DNA of 34,441 bases from NCBI GenBank assembly GCA_966250015.1, contig CBINFS010000040.1:1-34441 (forward strand), in the 5' to 3' direction. The notes under the pieces are model-generated. The model was not told the origin of the DNA. It made no database searches and saw only the letters and a program-made list of their open reading frames with translations. Shown piece by piece: positions 7,742 through 16,015 of the stretch. The position numbers and the translations under genes were made by a program. Positions within the stretch are counted from its first letter, which is position 1. Each line of letters starts with the position of its first letter. This DNA is from CBINFS01 sp966250015. GTDB taxonomy: Bacteria > Bacteroidota > Rhodothermia > Rhodothermales > DASSAV01.

Positions 7742-8407
7742 ATGCCCAACAGATTCACGGAGCAAGAACTGGAGCGAATCCGGCAGGCGGTTGCCCAGGC
7801 CGAGGAGCGGACGTCGGGAGAGATCGTGCCCTACATCGTAGCCGCCAGCGGGACGTATCCTATCGCGATCTGGCGTGGTGCGGTGCTGCTGGCGCTCGTC
7901 GCGCTGGCCGCCACCTTAATTTTCTTCCAGCTCCACCAGGGGTGGAGCATGTCGTGGCTCTACGCCGGATGGGGCGTCGCGTTGATCACCCTGATGGCCG
8001 GCAGCCTGGGCGCACTGCTTGGCGCCTTCGTGCCCCCGATCAAACGGTTACTCGCCGGAAAAGAGCTGGTGCAGACGGTTCACCTCGCCGCACACGAGGC
8101 ATTTCTTCAGGAAGAGGTGTTCGCCACGCGGGAGCGCACGGGGATCCTGCTCTACGTATCGCTATTCGAGCACCGCGTCGAAGTGGTGGGCGATACCGGG
8201 ATCAACCAGCGGGTGACCGTCGACGACTGGGCCGACGTGATCGCACGTGTGCAGATGGGCGTCAAAAACGGAAAGCTGACCGAGGGGATCGTCGAAGCCC
8301 TTCAGATGTGCGGCGAGCTGCTCGAAAAGAGCGGCCTCACGATCCGCCCCGACGACGTCAACGAGCTCCCCGACCGCCTCCGCATTCGCGACCCGAAGAC
8401 GAAGTGA
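7742..8407 (+). CDS. TPM-domain (DUF477) membrane protein
   Basis: The 221-residue protein begins like TPM domains (FTEQELERIRQAVAQAEERTSGEIVPYIV). Two hydrophobic hairpin segments follow at about 42-63 and 72-97. The domain resumes with ERTGILLYVSLFEHRVEVVGDTGI and ends with the WADVIARVQMGVKNGKLTEGIVEAL block. This is the short TPM type with a transmembrane insertion. TPM proteins usually sit beside LemA and a second, longer TPM protein; neither is here. Some plant homologues were reported as phosphatases in photosystem repair; no function can be assigned here. It follows the metallophosphatase gene by 94 bp. Confidence 0.85.
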   Translation: MPNRFTEQELERIRQAVAQAEERTSGEIVPYIVAASGTYPIAIWRGAVLLALVALAATLIFFQLHQGWSMSWLYAGWGVALITLMAGSLGALLGAFVPPIKRLLAGKELVQTVHLAAHEAFLQEEVFATRERTGILLYVSLFEHRVEVVGDTGINQRVTVDDWADVIARVQMGVKNGKLTEGIVEALQMCGELLEKSGLTIRPDDVNELPDRLRIRDPKTK

Positions 8408-8481
8408 GGCCCCGCCCGCGCTTTTTTGTGTCGATGTGGCCGGTGACGGGACGCGCAATGTTATAGAAGACCTTTCTCTTT

Positions 8482-8613
8482 ACGTCATCTCCGCGAAGGC
8501 GGAGATCCAGGTAACGGTTCCTTTAGGCAATACGGGTGTTGCCTCGCGCAGCCCTTTCCTGGATTTTCTTCGTCAGTCACTTCGTTCGTGTCGGATCAAG
8601 TCCGGAATGACGT
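8482..8613. repeat. MITE-like inverted-repeat element, long copy 2
   Basis: It opens with ACGTCATCTCCGCGAAGG...GAGATCCAGG (8482-8511) and closes with CCTGGATTTTC...GTCCGGAATGACGT. The outer ends match copies 1 and 3, but the right half is a diverged variant carrying an insertion (CTTCGTCAGTCACTTCGTTCG), making it 132 bp instead of about 106. Confidence 0.65.
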
Positions 8614-8744
8614 ACTTTTTGGCATTTAGGTAAAATGCAAGGAGGGCCTTTTAGTACACTTACTTCTGTATAAACACGTCATCCCGGCCTCCGAGCCGGG
8701 ATCCAGGAAACGTCTCACCAGGCCTATACGGTAACGAGCGCGAG

Positions 8745-8841
8745 ACAGGCCCGTCCAGGGGAGCAATTTGTAGCATCCACCGCTGGAGCCCACCATCGAG
8801 GCCGCACTTCGGGAAGATCCCTCACTGGCGTTCTGGATGAC
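8745..8841. repeat. Dispersed repeat family 2, copy A
   Basis: A ~97-bp segment starts ACAGGCCCGTCCAGGGGAGC, continues through AATTTGTAGC, contains GCACTTCGGGAAGATCCCTC and ends GGATGAC. The minus strand of 31170-31276 has the same blocks in the same order: the first 25 bases differ at one position, the GCACTTCGGGAAGA block is identical, and the spacing differs by about 10 bp. The two copies are therefore in inverted orientation, 22 kb apart. Confidence 0.75.
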
Positions 8842-9010
8842 TTTAAGTGAGGTATGGGCAGCTATTGGCCTCACTGCTATCGCCACAGTCCCACTTTGTC
8901 ATGCCGAGGAGCACAGCGACGAGGCATCTTTATGAATCTTGGCCGTCCGGAATTGCAATTTGAGTACGTACAGCAACTGTGGACCGGCAACGCCGCCTCT
9001 TCACTCCCCG

Positions 9011-9041
9011 AAAAAAAATGATCAGGTGGGATGTCCGCCTA
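9011..9041 (-). terminator. Possible terminator of the suf operon
   Basis: On the minus strand, just at the sufT stop, a short stem (AGGCGG pairing with CCACCT, one mismatch) is followed by GATCA and eight T residues (A tract 9011-9018 on the plus strand). The T tract is good but the stem is weak. Confidence 0.4.
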
Positions 9042-9365
9042 GAAGAATCCCAGCTCGAACTTGGCCTCGTCGGACATCATGTCGCGGTGGTAGGGCGGGT
9101 CGAAGGTGAGGTGGACGCGGGCGTCGGTCACGCCTTTGGTGACGCGGACCCTGTTCTCGACCTGTTGCGGCAGGATGCCGGCCACGGGGCAACCGGGAGC
9201 AGTCAGGGTCATCACGACGTCGACAGAGTTGTCCATGTTGATGTTGATCTCATAGATCAGGCCGAGGTCGTAGATGTTGACCGGGATTTCCGGGTCGTAG
9301 ATGGTCTTGAGGCCGGCGATGATCCGTTCCTTCAGCTCTTCCAATTCTTTTTCCCGTTCGTTCAT
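9039..9365 (-). CDS. sufT: SufT/DUF59 (MIP18-family) Fe-S assembly factor
   Basis: The 108-residue protein has the MIP18/DUF59 fold: IIAGLKTIYDPEIPVNIYDLGLIY, then TLTAPGCPVAGILP with the conserved reactive cysteine, and a VHLTFDPPYHRDMMSDEAKFELGFF end. Homologues promote iron-sulfur cluster assembly or transfer, particularly under high demand. It is the last gene of the suf operon, 11 bp after the sufE stop. The frame is open well upstream, but the extra residues overlap sufE and are not conserved, so I use the ATG at 9365 (MNEREKELEEL). Confidence 0.9.
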   Translation of the reverse strand: MNEREKELEELKERIIAGLKTIYDPEIPVNIYDLGLIYEININMDNSVDVVMTLTAPGCPVAGILPQQVENRVRVTKGVTDARVHLTFDPPYHRDMMSDEAKFELGFF

Positions 9366-9376
9366 GTCCTGCTGCG

Positions 9377-9826
9377 CTAGTTTTTGACGGCCTGGCTGTG
9401 CTCCAGCGCGAATCGTTTCATCTGGAGGATCATCCCGTTGAGCCCGTTCTTGCGGGTCGGGGAGAGGTGCTCCCTGAGGCCGATGCGGTTGATGAAGGAC
9501 AGCTCGGCGGTGGCGATTTCGTGGGGCGTCAGGCCCGAGAGCACCCGCACGAGCAGGGCGGCGAGCCCTTTCGTGATGAGCGCGTCGCTGTCGGCGTCGA
9601 AGAAGACGCGGCCATCCTCGTAGCGGGCGTGTACCCACACCTGCGACTGGCAGCCGTGTATCTTGTTTTCTTCGGTCTTGTACTTTTCGTCGAGCGGCGG
9701 GAGGGACTTTCCGAGCTCGATCAGGTATTCGTACCGGCCCATCCAGTCGTCGAACGCGCTGAACTCTTCGACTATGGCTTCCTGCCGGTCCGCAAGGGTG
9801 GCGTTATTTGACATCAACGTATGCAT
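9377..9826 (-). CDS. sufE: Cysteine desulfuration protein SufE
   Basis: SufE accepts the persulfide sulfur from SufS and passes it to the SufBCD scaffold. The 149-residue protein has the family core, with catalytic C59 in KIHGCQSQVWV and the following strands (FDADSDALITKGLAALLVRVLSG). It ends with GLREHLSPTRKNGLNGM, typical of SufE. The start may instead be M5 (9814). It lies 26 bp downstream of sufS; the spacer contains a perfect 14-bp palindrome (CCTGACCGGTCAGG, 9838-9851) that could form an intercistronic hairpin. Confidence 0.95.
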   Translation of the reverse strand: MHTLMSNNATLADRQEAIVEEFSAFDDWMGRYEYLIELGKSLPPLDEKYKTEENKIHGCQSQVWVHARYEDGRVFFDADSDALITKGLAALLVRVLSGLTPHEIATAELSFINRIGLREHLSPTRKNGLNGMILQMKRFALEHSQAVKN

Positions 9827-9852
9827 GAAACAAACGGCCTGACCGGTCAGGG

Positions 9853-11103
9853 TCAGGCGAGCATTGCGCCCGCTTTTCTAACGGCGGAGACGAGGGCTTC
9901 GACGTCTTCCGGTGTATTATAGAATGCAAAAGAGGCGCGGATGGTCCCTGGAATGCCGTATCTATCCATGAGCGGCTGCGTGCAATGGTGCCCGGTACGG
10001 ACCGCTACGCCGTACTGGTCGAGGATGGTGCCCACGTCGTAGGGGTGTGTGCCGTCGAGCAGGAACGAAATGGCGCCGGTCTTTTCCTTCGCGGTGCCGA
10101 CGATTCGCAGACCGTCGATCTCGAGCAGGCGATCCGTGGCGTAACGGAGCAGGTCGTGCTCGTACGTTGCGATGTTGTCGAGGCCGAGCCCGGTGACGTA
10201 ATCGATGGCCGTCTTGAGCCCGATGCCCGCGGCGATGTTGGGCGTACCGGCTTCGAACTTGTGCGGAAGCCGGTTGAACGTCGTCTTCTCGAAGGTGACC
10301 GTTTCGATCATGTCGCCGCCGCCCTGATAGGGGGGCATGGCGTCGAGGAGCTCTTCACGCCCGTAGAGCACGCCGATCCCGGTCGGGCCGAAGAGCTTGT
10401 GCCCGGAGAAGCAGTAAAAGTCGCAACCGAGGGCCTGGACGTCCACCGGCAGGTGGGACACGGCCTGCGCGCCGTCGACGAGCACGGGCACGCCATGCTC
10501 GTGCGCGAGCTCGATCATCTGGTCGATCGGGTTGATCGTTCCGAGGGTGTTCGATACGTGTACGAGCGCCACGACCTTCGTCCGATCGGTGAAGAGCCTT
10601 TCGTACGCCTCGAGGTCGATCTCCCCCTCGTCCGAAATCGGGACCACGCGCAGCCTGGCGCCTTTCTCCTCACAGAGGAGCTGCCAGGGAACGATGTTCG
10701 AGTGATGCTCCATCGCCGAGATGATGATCTCGTCGCCCTGGCCGACGTTTCGCCGCCCGTAGGTGGCCGCGACCAGGTTGATGGACTCGGTCGTGCCGCG
10801 CGTGAACACGATTTCACGTGTGCTCGCGGCGTTGATGAAGGCCGCCACGGTCTCACGTGTCGCCTCGTACGCACTCGTCGCCTCCTGGCTCAGGTAATGC
10901 ACACCCCGGTGGATGTTGGCGTACTCGCGTGAATAAAACGTTGCGAGCCGTTCGATAACGGCTCGCGGTTTCTGTGCACTTGCCGCATTGTCCAGGTAGA
11001 CGAGGGGGCGTCCGTAGACCTGCTGGTGAAGCGCAGGGAAGTCGGCGCGGACCTGTTCGAGGTCAAATCCCGGTGTCACGACCTGTTGTGCGGAAGTGTA
11101 CAT
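9853..11103 (-). CDS. sufS: Cysteine desulfurase SufS
   Basis: This PLP enzyme takes sulfur from cysteine to form a persulfide for Fe-S assembly. From the ATG at 11103 (MYTSAQQVVTPG) the protein is 416 residues, a normal length. Landmarks are PLVYLDNAASAQKP, the PLP region MEHHSNIVPWQ, the PLP-binding lysine K236 in SGHKLFGPTGIGVLYG and the persulfide-forming C374 in RTGHHCTQPLM, which marks the group II (SufS) type. The frame stays open 68 codons upstream inside sufD, but that extension is Arg/Pro-rich antisense-like sequence. sufD ends 2 bp upstream. Confidence 0.97.
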   Translation of the reverse strand: MYTSAQQVVTPGFDLEQVRADFPALHQQVYGRPLVYLDNAASAQKPRAVIERLATFYSREYANIHRGVHYLSQEATSAYEATRETVAAFINAASTREIVFTRGTTESINLVAATYGRRNVGQGDEIIISAMEHHSNIVPWQLLCEEKGARLRVVPISDEGEIDLEAYERLFTDRTKVVALVHVSNTLGTINPIDQMIELAHEHGVPVLVDGAQAVSHLPVDVQALGCDFYCFSGHKLFGPTGIGVLYGREELLDAMPPYQGGGDMIETVTFEKTTFNRLPHKFEAGTPNIAAGIGLKTAIDYVTGLGLDNIATYEHDLLRYATDRLLEIDGLRIVGTAKEKTGAISFLLDGTHPYDVGTILDQYGVAVRTGHHCTQPLMDRYGIPGTIRASFAFYNTPEDVEALVSAVRKAGAMLA

Positions 11104-11105
11104 GG

Positions 11106-12452
11106 TCAGTCGGTGTCTGCGTGGAAATGATGGGTTATGAGCTTGTCGAGCTGCTCGCGGAGCGGCTCGATGCCGACGTGTTCGAGGACGTCGCGGGCGA
11201 AGGCAAGCAGGAGCAGCGCGCGTGCCCGCTGGGGCGATAGCCCGCGCGAACGCAGGTAGAAGATGGCCTCTTCGTCGAGCCGGCCGGTCGTCGCCCCGTG
11301 GCTGCACTTCACGTCGTCGGCGTAGATCTCGAGCTCCGGCTTGGTATACATGTGGGCCGTTTCCGAGAGCACGAGGCTCTTGTTGGTCTGGTACGCGTTC
11401 GTCTGCTGCGCGTCCCGCCGGACGTAGACCTTTCCGTTGAACACGCCCGTCGCAGAGTCGTCGAGGATGTACTTGTACAGCTCGTCGCTCACGCAGGCGG
11501 GTTTGGCGTGGTCGACGAAGGTGTGCGTGTCGACGTGCATGTCGTCGGAGCCGAGGAGCAGGCCGTACAGGTGCGTCTCGCAGTGCTCGCCGTCGGGGTG
11601 GAAGCTCAGGTTGTTCCGAACCAATTTGCCGCCCAGCGTGATCGTATCGGTCGTCAGGAAGCTGCCGGTTTCCTGGTAGACCTTCAGGTTGTAAATCTGT
11701 GACGCTGACGCGCCTTCTCGCTGCACCTTGTAGTGATCGACGAAAGCGTGCTCGCCGACGAAGATCTCACACACCGAGTTTGTCAGCGTGGTCGTATCGG
11801 TGACGGAAAACCCGGTTTCGATCACCTTGACCTGAGCGTTTCTTTCGACGACGATGAGTATCCGTGGCTGGATCAGCAGGTTCTCGTCGGTGTCGATCAG
11901 GTTGACGATCTGTACCGGTTTTTCGACAACAACACCCGCTGGTACGTGGACGTACACGCCATCCCGCGTGAACGCGGTGTTCAACGCAATGAACGGCTCG
12001 GTCCGGTAGTCCGCATAGCGGGCGAAGTGCCGGTTCACCACGTCCTTTTCCCGGTCAGTAGCCGTGGCGAACGGCAGAATACGTACGCCGGCAGGCAACC
12101 CTTCGACCGTCGACAACGCTTCGGAGAAAGACCCGTTGACCAGAACGACGATGTGGCTGTCGAGTCCTGGGACGAGGTACGGGGCGAGATCGGACTTATC
12201 GAGAGTCGAAATCCCGGGTACGGGTAGAAGCTGGTAGGGTTCTTTGAAAAGCCGGTCTACACTCGTGTACTTCCAGGCTTCGACTTTACGGGTGGGGATG
12301 CCAATCTGCTGGAAGTGCTCGATGGCCTCCCGGCGAATTCCCTTTATGGATGCATTGGAGCCGTTGAGCGTGGACCCTTCCATGCGCTCGAAAGCGGCGA
12401 CAAGTTCTTCAACAGGACGGCTTAATTGCTCAACCGTGTTTAGGGTCGGCAT
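11106..12452 (-). CDS. sufD: Fe-S scaffold subunit SufD
   Basis: The 448-residue partner of SufB in the SufBC2D scaffold. The N-terminal helical part contains GIPTRKVEAWKYTSV, the usual SufD opening. The long beta-helix core follows, and the C-terminal block DDVKCSHGATTGRLDEEAIFYLRSRGL includes the conserved histidine that lies at the SufB-SufD interface and is needed for cluster formation in E. coli. The stop is 2 bp before the sufS start, so the two are tightly coupled. The preceding sufC ends 103 bp away, the largest spacer within the operon. Confidence 0.96.
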   Translation of the reverse strand: MPTLNTVEQLSRPVEELVAAFERMEGSTLNGSNASIKGIRREAIEHFQQIGIPTRKVEAWKYTSVDRLFKEPYQLLPVPGISTLDKSDLAPYLVPGLDSHIVVLVNGSFSEALSTVEGLPAGVRILPFATATDREKDVVNRHFARYADYRTEPFIALNTAFTRDGVYVHVPAGVVVEKPVQIVNLIDTDENLLIQPRILIVVERNAQVKVIETGFSVTDTTTLTNSVCEIFVGEHAFVDHYKVQREGASASQIYNLKVYQETGSFLTTDTITLGGKLVRNNLSFHPDGEHCETHLYGLLLGSDDMHVDTHTFVDHAKPACVSDELYKYILDDSATGVFNGKVYVRRDAQQTNAYQTNKSLVLSETAHMYTKPELEIYADDVKCSHGATTGRLDEEAIFYLRSRGLSPQRARALLLLAFARDVLEHVGIEPLREQLDKLITHHFHADTD

Positions 12453-12555
12453 AGTTTCTCGATTTACACGTGACGACCGCCGAATCTCGCGCTGGAGGTC
12501 CGGGTGGTCTGAGAGATCGAACTACTAAAAAATGGATTTCAGGGCGGCGGGTAGG

Positions 12556-13362
12556 TTACGCGGCCGACGAGTGGGTGCCGACTTCGGCCTCTTCGGCGGT
12601 GGCGAAGCCGCCCGTTTCCTCGCGGAGCCAGTCGTACCCCTTCTCTTCGAGCTCGAGCGCAAGCTCTTTGCCTCCGGAGCGGACGATCCGGCCGTCGGCC
12701 ATGACGTGTACGAAGTCCGGCACGATGTAATTCAAAAGCCGTTGGTAGTGGGTGATGACGACGAACGCACGGTCGGGAGTGCGGAGCTGGTTGACGCCGT
12801 CGGCCACGGTGCGGAGCGCGTCGATGTCGAGGCCGGAGTCCGTTTCGTCGAGGATGGCCAGGCGCGGCTCGAGCATGGCGAGCTGAAAGATCTCGTTTCG
12901 CTTCTTTTCACCGCCCGAGAAGCCTTCGTTGACCGACCGGGCTTTGAGGCTCGGATCGAGCTTGACGAGGGCCGCTTTCTCCCGCATCAGCCCCATGAAC
13001 TCGATTGCTCCGAGCGGCTCCAGCCCGCGGTGCTCGCGTACGGAGTTGACCGCCTGCTTGAGGAAGTTGGTCATGCTCACGCCGGGCAGCTCAACGGGAT
13101 ACTGAAAGGCGAGGAACACCCCTTCGAGTGCCCGCTCGTCGGGTTCGAGCTCGAGCAGGTCTTTCCCGTCGTAGATCACCTGTCCGCCCGTCACTTCATA
13201 CTCTTCACGTCCAGCCAGGACGGCAGCCAGCGTGCTCTTTCCGGAGCCGTTGGGGCCCATGATGGCATGGGTCTCGCCGGCGTTGATCGAAAGATTGATC
13301 CCCTTGAGGATTTCTTTTTCTTCAATACGAACTTTGAGGTCCTTGATCTCTAAAAGCGCCAT
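12556..13362 (-). CDS. sufC: Fe-S assembly ATPase SufC
   Basis: ABC-type ATPase that binds SufB and SufD and drives the conformational change for cluster assembly. The 268-residue protein has Walker A GPNGSGKST (K42), a Q-loop in FLAFQYPVELPG, the signature FSGGEKKRNEI and Walker B LAILDETDSGLD, followed by the SufC-typical VITHYQRLLNYIVPDFVHVM. The last 20 residues are a family-variable tail. It begins 62 bp after the sufB stop. Confidence 0.97.
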   Translation of the reverse strand: MALLEIKDLKVRIEEKEILKGINLSINAGETHAIMGPNGSGKSTLAAVLAGREEYEVTGGQVIYDGKDLLELEPDERALEGVFLAFQYPVELPGVSMTNFLKQAVNSVREHRGLEPLGAIEFMGLMREKAALVKLDPSLKARSVNEGFSGGEKKRNEIFQLAMLEPRLAILDETDSGLDIDALRTVADGVNQLRTPDRAFVVITHYQRLLNYIVPDFVHVMADGRIVRSGGKELALELEEKGYDWLREETGGFATAEEAEVGTHSSAA

Positions 13363-13424
13363 AACAACTTATTTTGTGTACATATAAACGTGTGTACGGG
13401 GGAGGGCGGTGAATGGGCTGATTC

Positions 13425-14879
13425 TTAGCCGACGCTGCCTTCGAGCTCGATGGCAAGGAGCTTCTGGGCTTCGACCGCAAACTCCATTGGCAGCTCGGCC
13501 AGGATGTCCTTGCAGAAGCCGTTGACGATGAGCTTGATCGCTTCAGCCTCGCCAATCCCGCGCTGGTTGCAGTAGAAGATCTGATCCTCACCGACCTTCG
13601 AGGTGGTCGCCTCGTGCTCGACCTGCGCCGTGCTGTTGTTGATCTCGATGTAGGGGAACGTGTGTGCCCCGCACTTGTCGCCCAGCAGGAGCGAGTCGCA
13701 TTGTGAGAAATTCCGCGCGTTTTCGGCGTTTTTGGTGATCTTGACGAGGCCGCGATAGCTGTTGTTGCTGAACCCGGCCGAGATCCCTTTCGAGATGATG
13801 GTGCTGCTCGTGTTTTTGCCGATGTGCACCATCTTCGTCCCGGTATCCGCCTGCTGGTGGTTTTTCGTGAAGGCCACCGAATAGAACTCGCCCACCGAGT
13901 GGTCGCCCTTCAGGATCACGCTCGGATACTTCCACGTGATCGCCGAGCCGGTTTCGAGCTGCGTCCAGGAGATCTTGGCGTGGTCGCCGGCGCACAGGCC
14001 GCGCTTGGTGACGAAGTTGTAAATGCCCCCCTTGCCTTCCTTATCGCCCGGGTACCAGTTCTGCACGGTCGAATACTTCACCTCGGCGTTCCGGTGGGCG
14101 TAGATCTCGACGACCGCCGCGTGAAGCTGGTTTTCGTCGCGCTTCGGCGCCGTGCAGCCTTCGAGGTAGCTGACGTAGCTGTCTTCTTCGGCAATGATGA
14201 GCGTACGCTCGAACTGGCCGGTGCCCTCCTGGTTGATCCGGAAGTACGTCGACAGCTCCATCGGTGAGTGGACGCCCTTCGGGATGTATACGAACGACCC
14301 GTCGCTGAATACGGCGGAGTTGAGTGAGGCGTAGAAGTTGTCGGTATACGGCACGACCGATCCGAGGTACTTCTTCACCAGGTCAGGATGATTCTGGATG
14401 GCCTCTCCGATCGAGCAGAAGATGATCCCCAGCTTGGCCAGCTCCTCCTTGAACGTGGTTGCGACCGAGACGCTGTCCATGACGGCGTCGACGGCCACTC
14501 CGGCCAGGACCTTCTGCTCTTCGAGGGGAATGCCCAGGCGCGAGAACGTCTCCAGCAGCTTGGGGTCGACCTCGTCAATGCTGTTGTACTTCGGCTTTTT
14601 GGCGGGGGCGGAGTAGTAGCTGATGTCCTGGAAATCGATCTCCGGGTATTTGATGTGCGCCCAGCGGGGATACCTGTCCGCGAGTGTTTGCCAGTACCGG
14701 AACGCCCGGAGCCGCCATTCGAGCATCCACTCCGGCTCTCCTTTCTTTTCGGAGATCAGGTGGATGGTGTCCTCGTTCAGCCCCTTGGGAGCCGTATCCG
14801 CATCGACCTCCGTAACCCAACCGTACTTATAGTCGCTGTCGGCAACCTCCTGAAGGTAGTCCGATTCGGTATAGCTCAT
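13425..14879 (-). CDS. sufB: Fe-S scaffold subunit SufB
   Basis: The 484-residue core scaffold protein on which clusters are built; first gene of the operon. Recognisable blocks are VSVATTFKEELAKLGIIFCS, YIPKGVHSPMELSTYFRIN, AEEDSYVSYLEGCTAPKRDEN, and near the C-terminus NFSQCDSLLLGDKCGAHTFP, then EHEATTSKVGEDQIFYCNQRG. The QCDS cysteine corresponds to the essential scaffold cysteine of E. coli SufB. The start ATG follows a 280-bp divergent promoter region containing the palindrome at 14951-14967, centred 80 bp upstream. Confidence 0.97.
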   Translation of the reverse strand: MSYTESDYLQEVADSDYKYGWVTEVDADTAPKGLNEDTIHLISEKKGEPEWMLEWRLRAFRYWQTLADRYPRWAHIKYPEIDFQDISYYSAPAKKPKYNSIDEVDPKLLETFSRLGIPLEEQKVLAGVAVDAVMDSVSVATTFKEELAKLGIIFCSIGEAIQNHPDLVKKYLGSVVPYTDNFYASLNSAVFSDGSFVYIPKGVHSPMELSTYFRINQEGTGQFERTLIIAEEDSYVSYLEGCTAPKRDENQLHAAVVEIYAHRNAEVKYSTVQNWYPGDKEGKGGIYNFVTKRGLCAGDHAKISWTQLETGSAITWKYPSVILKGDHSVGEFYSVAFTKNHQQADTGTKMVHIGKNTSSTIISKGISAGFSNNSYRGLVKITKNAENARNFSQCDSLLLGDKCGAHTFPYIEINNSTAQVEHEATTSKVGEDQIFYCNQRGIGEAEAIKLIVNGFCKDILAELPMEFAVEAQKLLAIELEGSVG

Positions 14880-14950
14880 GTCTCGAATTTTTGTACAAAC
14901 CGGCCCGTCAGAAACGCGTGGTGAGGTCGTGCCTGGCGAGCCGACAGTTG

Positions 14951-14967
14951 TTTAGATTCAATCTAAA
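14951..14967. promoter_or_regulatory. Perfect 17-bp palindrome, likely operator of suf
   Basis: TTTAGATTCAATCTAAA is an exact inverted repeat of 8 bp around a single C. It lies in the spacer between divergent sufB and sufA, an AT-rich island in GC-rich DNA. Its shape (TTAGnTT...AAnCTAA) resembles operators of DtxR/IdeR-type iron-dependent repressors (consensus TTAGGTTAGCCTAACCTAA). Fur, IscR and cyanobacterial SufR sites look different. Iron control of suf would make sense; the regulator itself is not in this window. Confidence 0.65.
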
Positions 14968-15110
14968 GAAACCACGGCATCGCTTACGCCTCAGACCTGT
15001 AAGGGTTCTCATTCTCAGACATTTTTGACGTACCCAAGGTTAACGCCCGTGCGTCGTGGTGGAATGAAACCTGTGTAAGCCTGGGTTGTACTCGTTGGCG
15101 GCGGTGGGGT

Positions 15111-15140
15111 TTGACGACAGTGTATCACCGCGAAATTTAT
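15111..15140 (+). promoter_or_regulatory. Candidate sufA promoter
   Basis: TTGACG at 15111-15116 is followed, 18 bp later, by ATTTAT (15135-15140) and then 22 bp to the sufA ATG. The -35 is good and the -10 is weak, so this is tentative. Confidence 0.35.
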
Positions 15141-15162
15141 GGGATAACCGGTACATTTGACG

Positions 15163-15495
15163 ATGGATCTTTCCATTTCTGAACGTGCGGCGGCGCGGAT
15201 ACGAGAGGTTGCGGAACGCGAAAACGTGGATTTTAACGAGTCGAAGCTTCGGATTGCGGTCGTGCCTGGCGGGTGCTCCGGCCTGACCTACGACCTGGGG
15301 TGGGACACCACCGTCCGCGAGCAGGACGAAACGGGGGTGATCGACGGCATCCCGGTGGTGATGGACCTGAAGAGCTACCTCTACCTCGAAGGCTCCGAGC
15401 TGGACTTCTCCGATGGTCTCGACGGAAAGGGATTTCACTTCTCAATCCCGCAGGCAGCCCGCACGTGCGCCTGTGGCGAGTCGTTCGGCCTGTAA
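15163..15495 (+). CDS. sufA: A-type iron-sulfur carrier (SufA/IscA/HesB family)
   Basis: The 110-residue carrier receives clusters from SufBCD and passes them to apoproteins. All three ligand cysteines are present: C38 in VPGGCSGL, and C102 and C104 in the C-terminal TCACGESF. The block DLKSYLYLEGSELDF is also typical. The ATG at 15163 is used; an in-frame TTG at 15157 would add two residues. It is transcribed away from sufBCDSET with the shared 280-bp regulatory region between. In E. coli sufA is instead the first gene of the operon. Confidence 0.93.
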   Translation: MDLSISERAAARIREVAERENVDFNESKLRIAVVPGGCSGLTYDLGWDTTVREQDETGVIDGIPVVMDLKSYLYLEGSELDFSDGLDGKGFHFSIPQAARTCACGESFGL

Positions 15496-15500
15496 GGCGG

Positions 15501-16001
15501 CTACTGCTGGTCGATCCGCTGCCAGGTGATTCGGTCCGACTCGACGATGCCGTAGCGGTCGGCAAAGCCCGCCGGGGTCTCGACGACGAACTTTGCGGGC
15601 GCCGTCGAGGTGACGCTGACCTGCGACATGGGCCGCGTGTACTTCGCCACGGTGACGATCTGTGAGTCGGCGTTGGCGAACATGATGTCGAGGGCGAGCG
15701 GGGTGTTCGCCATCCAGAAGCTCTGCGTCTCCTGCCGGTCGAAGATGAACAGCATCCCGCTACTTTCCGGGAGCGATTCGCGCTGCATCAGTCCGCGGGT
15801 GCGCGCCGAGTCGGTGTCGGCAATCTCGACGTCGATCGTCACGATTGGTTCGTCGCCTCTCAGGAAGGTGAGCGTGCCTTCACGTTCAAACGGGATGGAG
15901 GGGAGCGACGTCTCGGGCGAGCGGGACTCCTCACGGCTGCAGCCGGCCAGAAGGAGCAACAGGAGTAAAAAAGCCCCGATTCCTTTGCAAATACGAAACA
16001 T
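15501..16001 (-). CDS. DUF192 lipoprotein
   Basis: The 166-residue protein has a hydrophobic signal with lipobox LAGC (C21), so it should be anchored in a membrane facing the periplasm. It then has a DUF192 domain (about 43-160): DVEIADTDSARTRGLMQRESLPESSGMLFIF, SFWMANTPLALDIMFA and FVVETPAGFADRYGI. DUF192 proteins are small beta-barrel-like domains of unknown role. The gene converges with sufA (5 bp between stops) and follows hemW by 14 bp on the same strand, so it is probably cotranscribed with hemW. Confidence 0.9.
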   Translation of the reverse strand: MFRICKGIGAFLLLLLLLAGCSREESRSPETSLPSIPFEREGTLTFLRGDEPIVTIDVEIADTDSARTRGLMQRESLPESSGMLFIFDRQETQSFWMANTPLALDIMFANADSQIVTVAKYTRPMSQVSVTSTAPAKFVVETPAGFADRYGIVESDRITWQRIDQQ

Positions 16002-16015
16002 GGGGTTAATCTGGA

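Larger units (their letters stand above)
8408..9038. other. 630-bp intergenic region filled with repeats
   Basis: No gene is supported. The gap holds the long copy of the inverted-repeat element (8482-8613), a single arm at 8677-8708 (GTCATCCCGGCC...GGGATCCAGG), the second dispersed repeat (8745-8841), and a GTCATGCCGAGG...GAGGCATCTT unit at 8897-8930. A stretch near 8646-8663 (GCCTTTTAGTACACTTAC) recurs inverted at about 26147-26164. The block reads as an accumulation of small non-coding repeats between converging transcripts. Confidence 0.7.

Noticed and set aside
8436..8886. Short open frames across the repeat-filled gap
   Set aside because: They run through the inverted-repeat arms on both strands, have no domain and no ribosome binding site.
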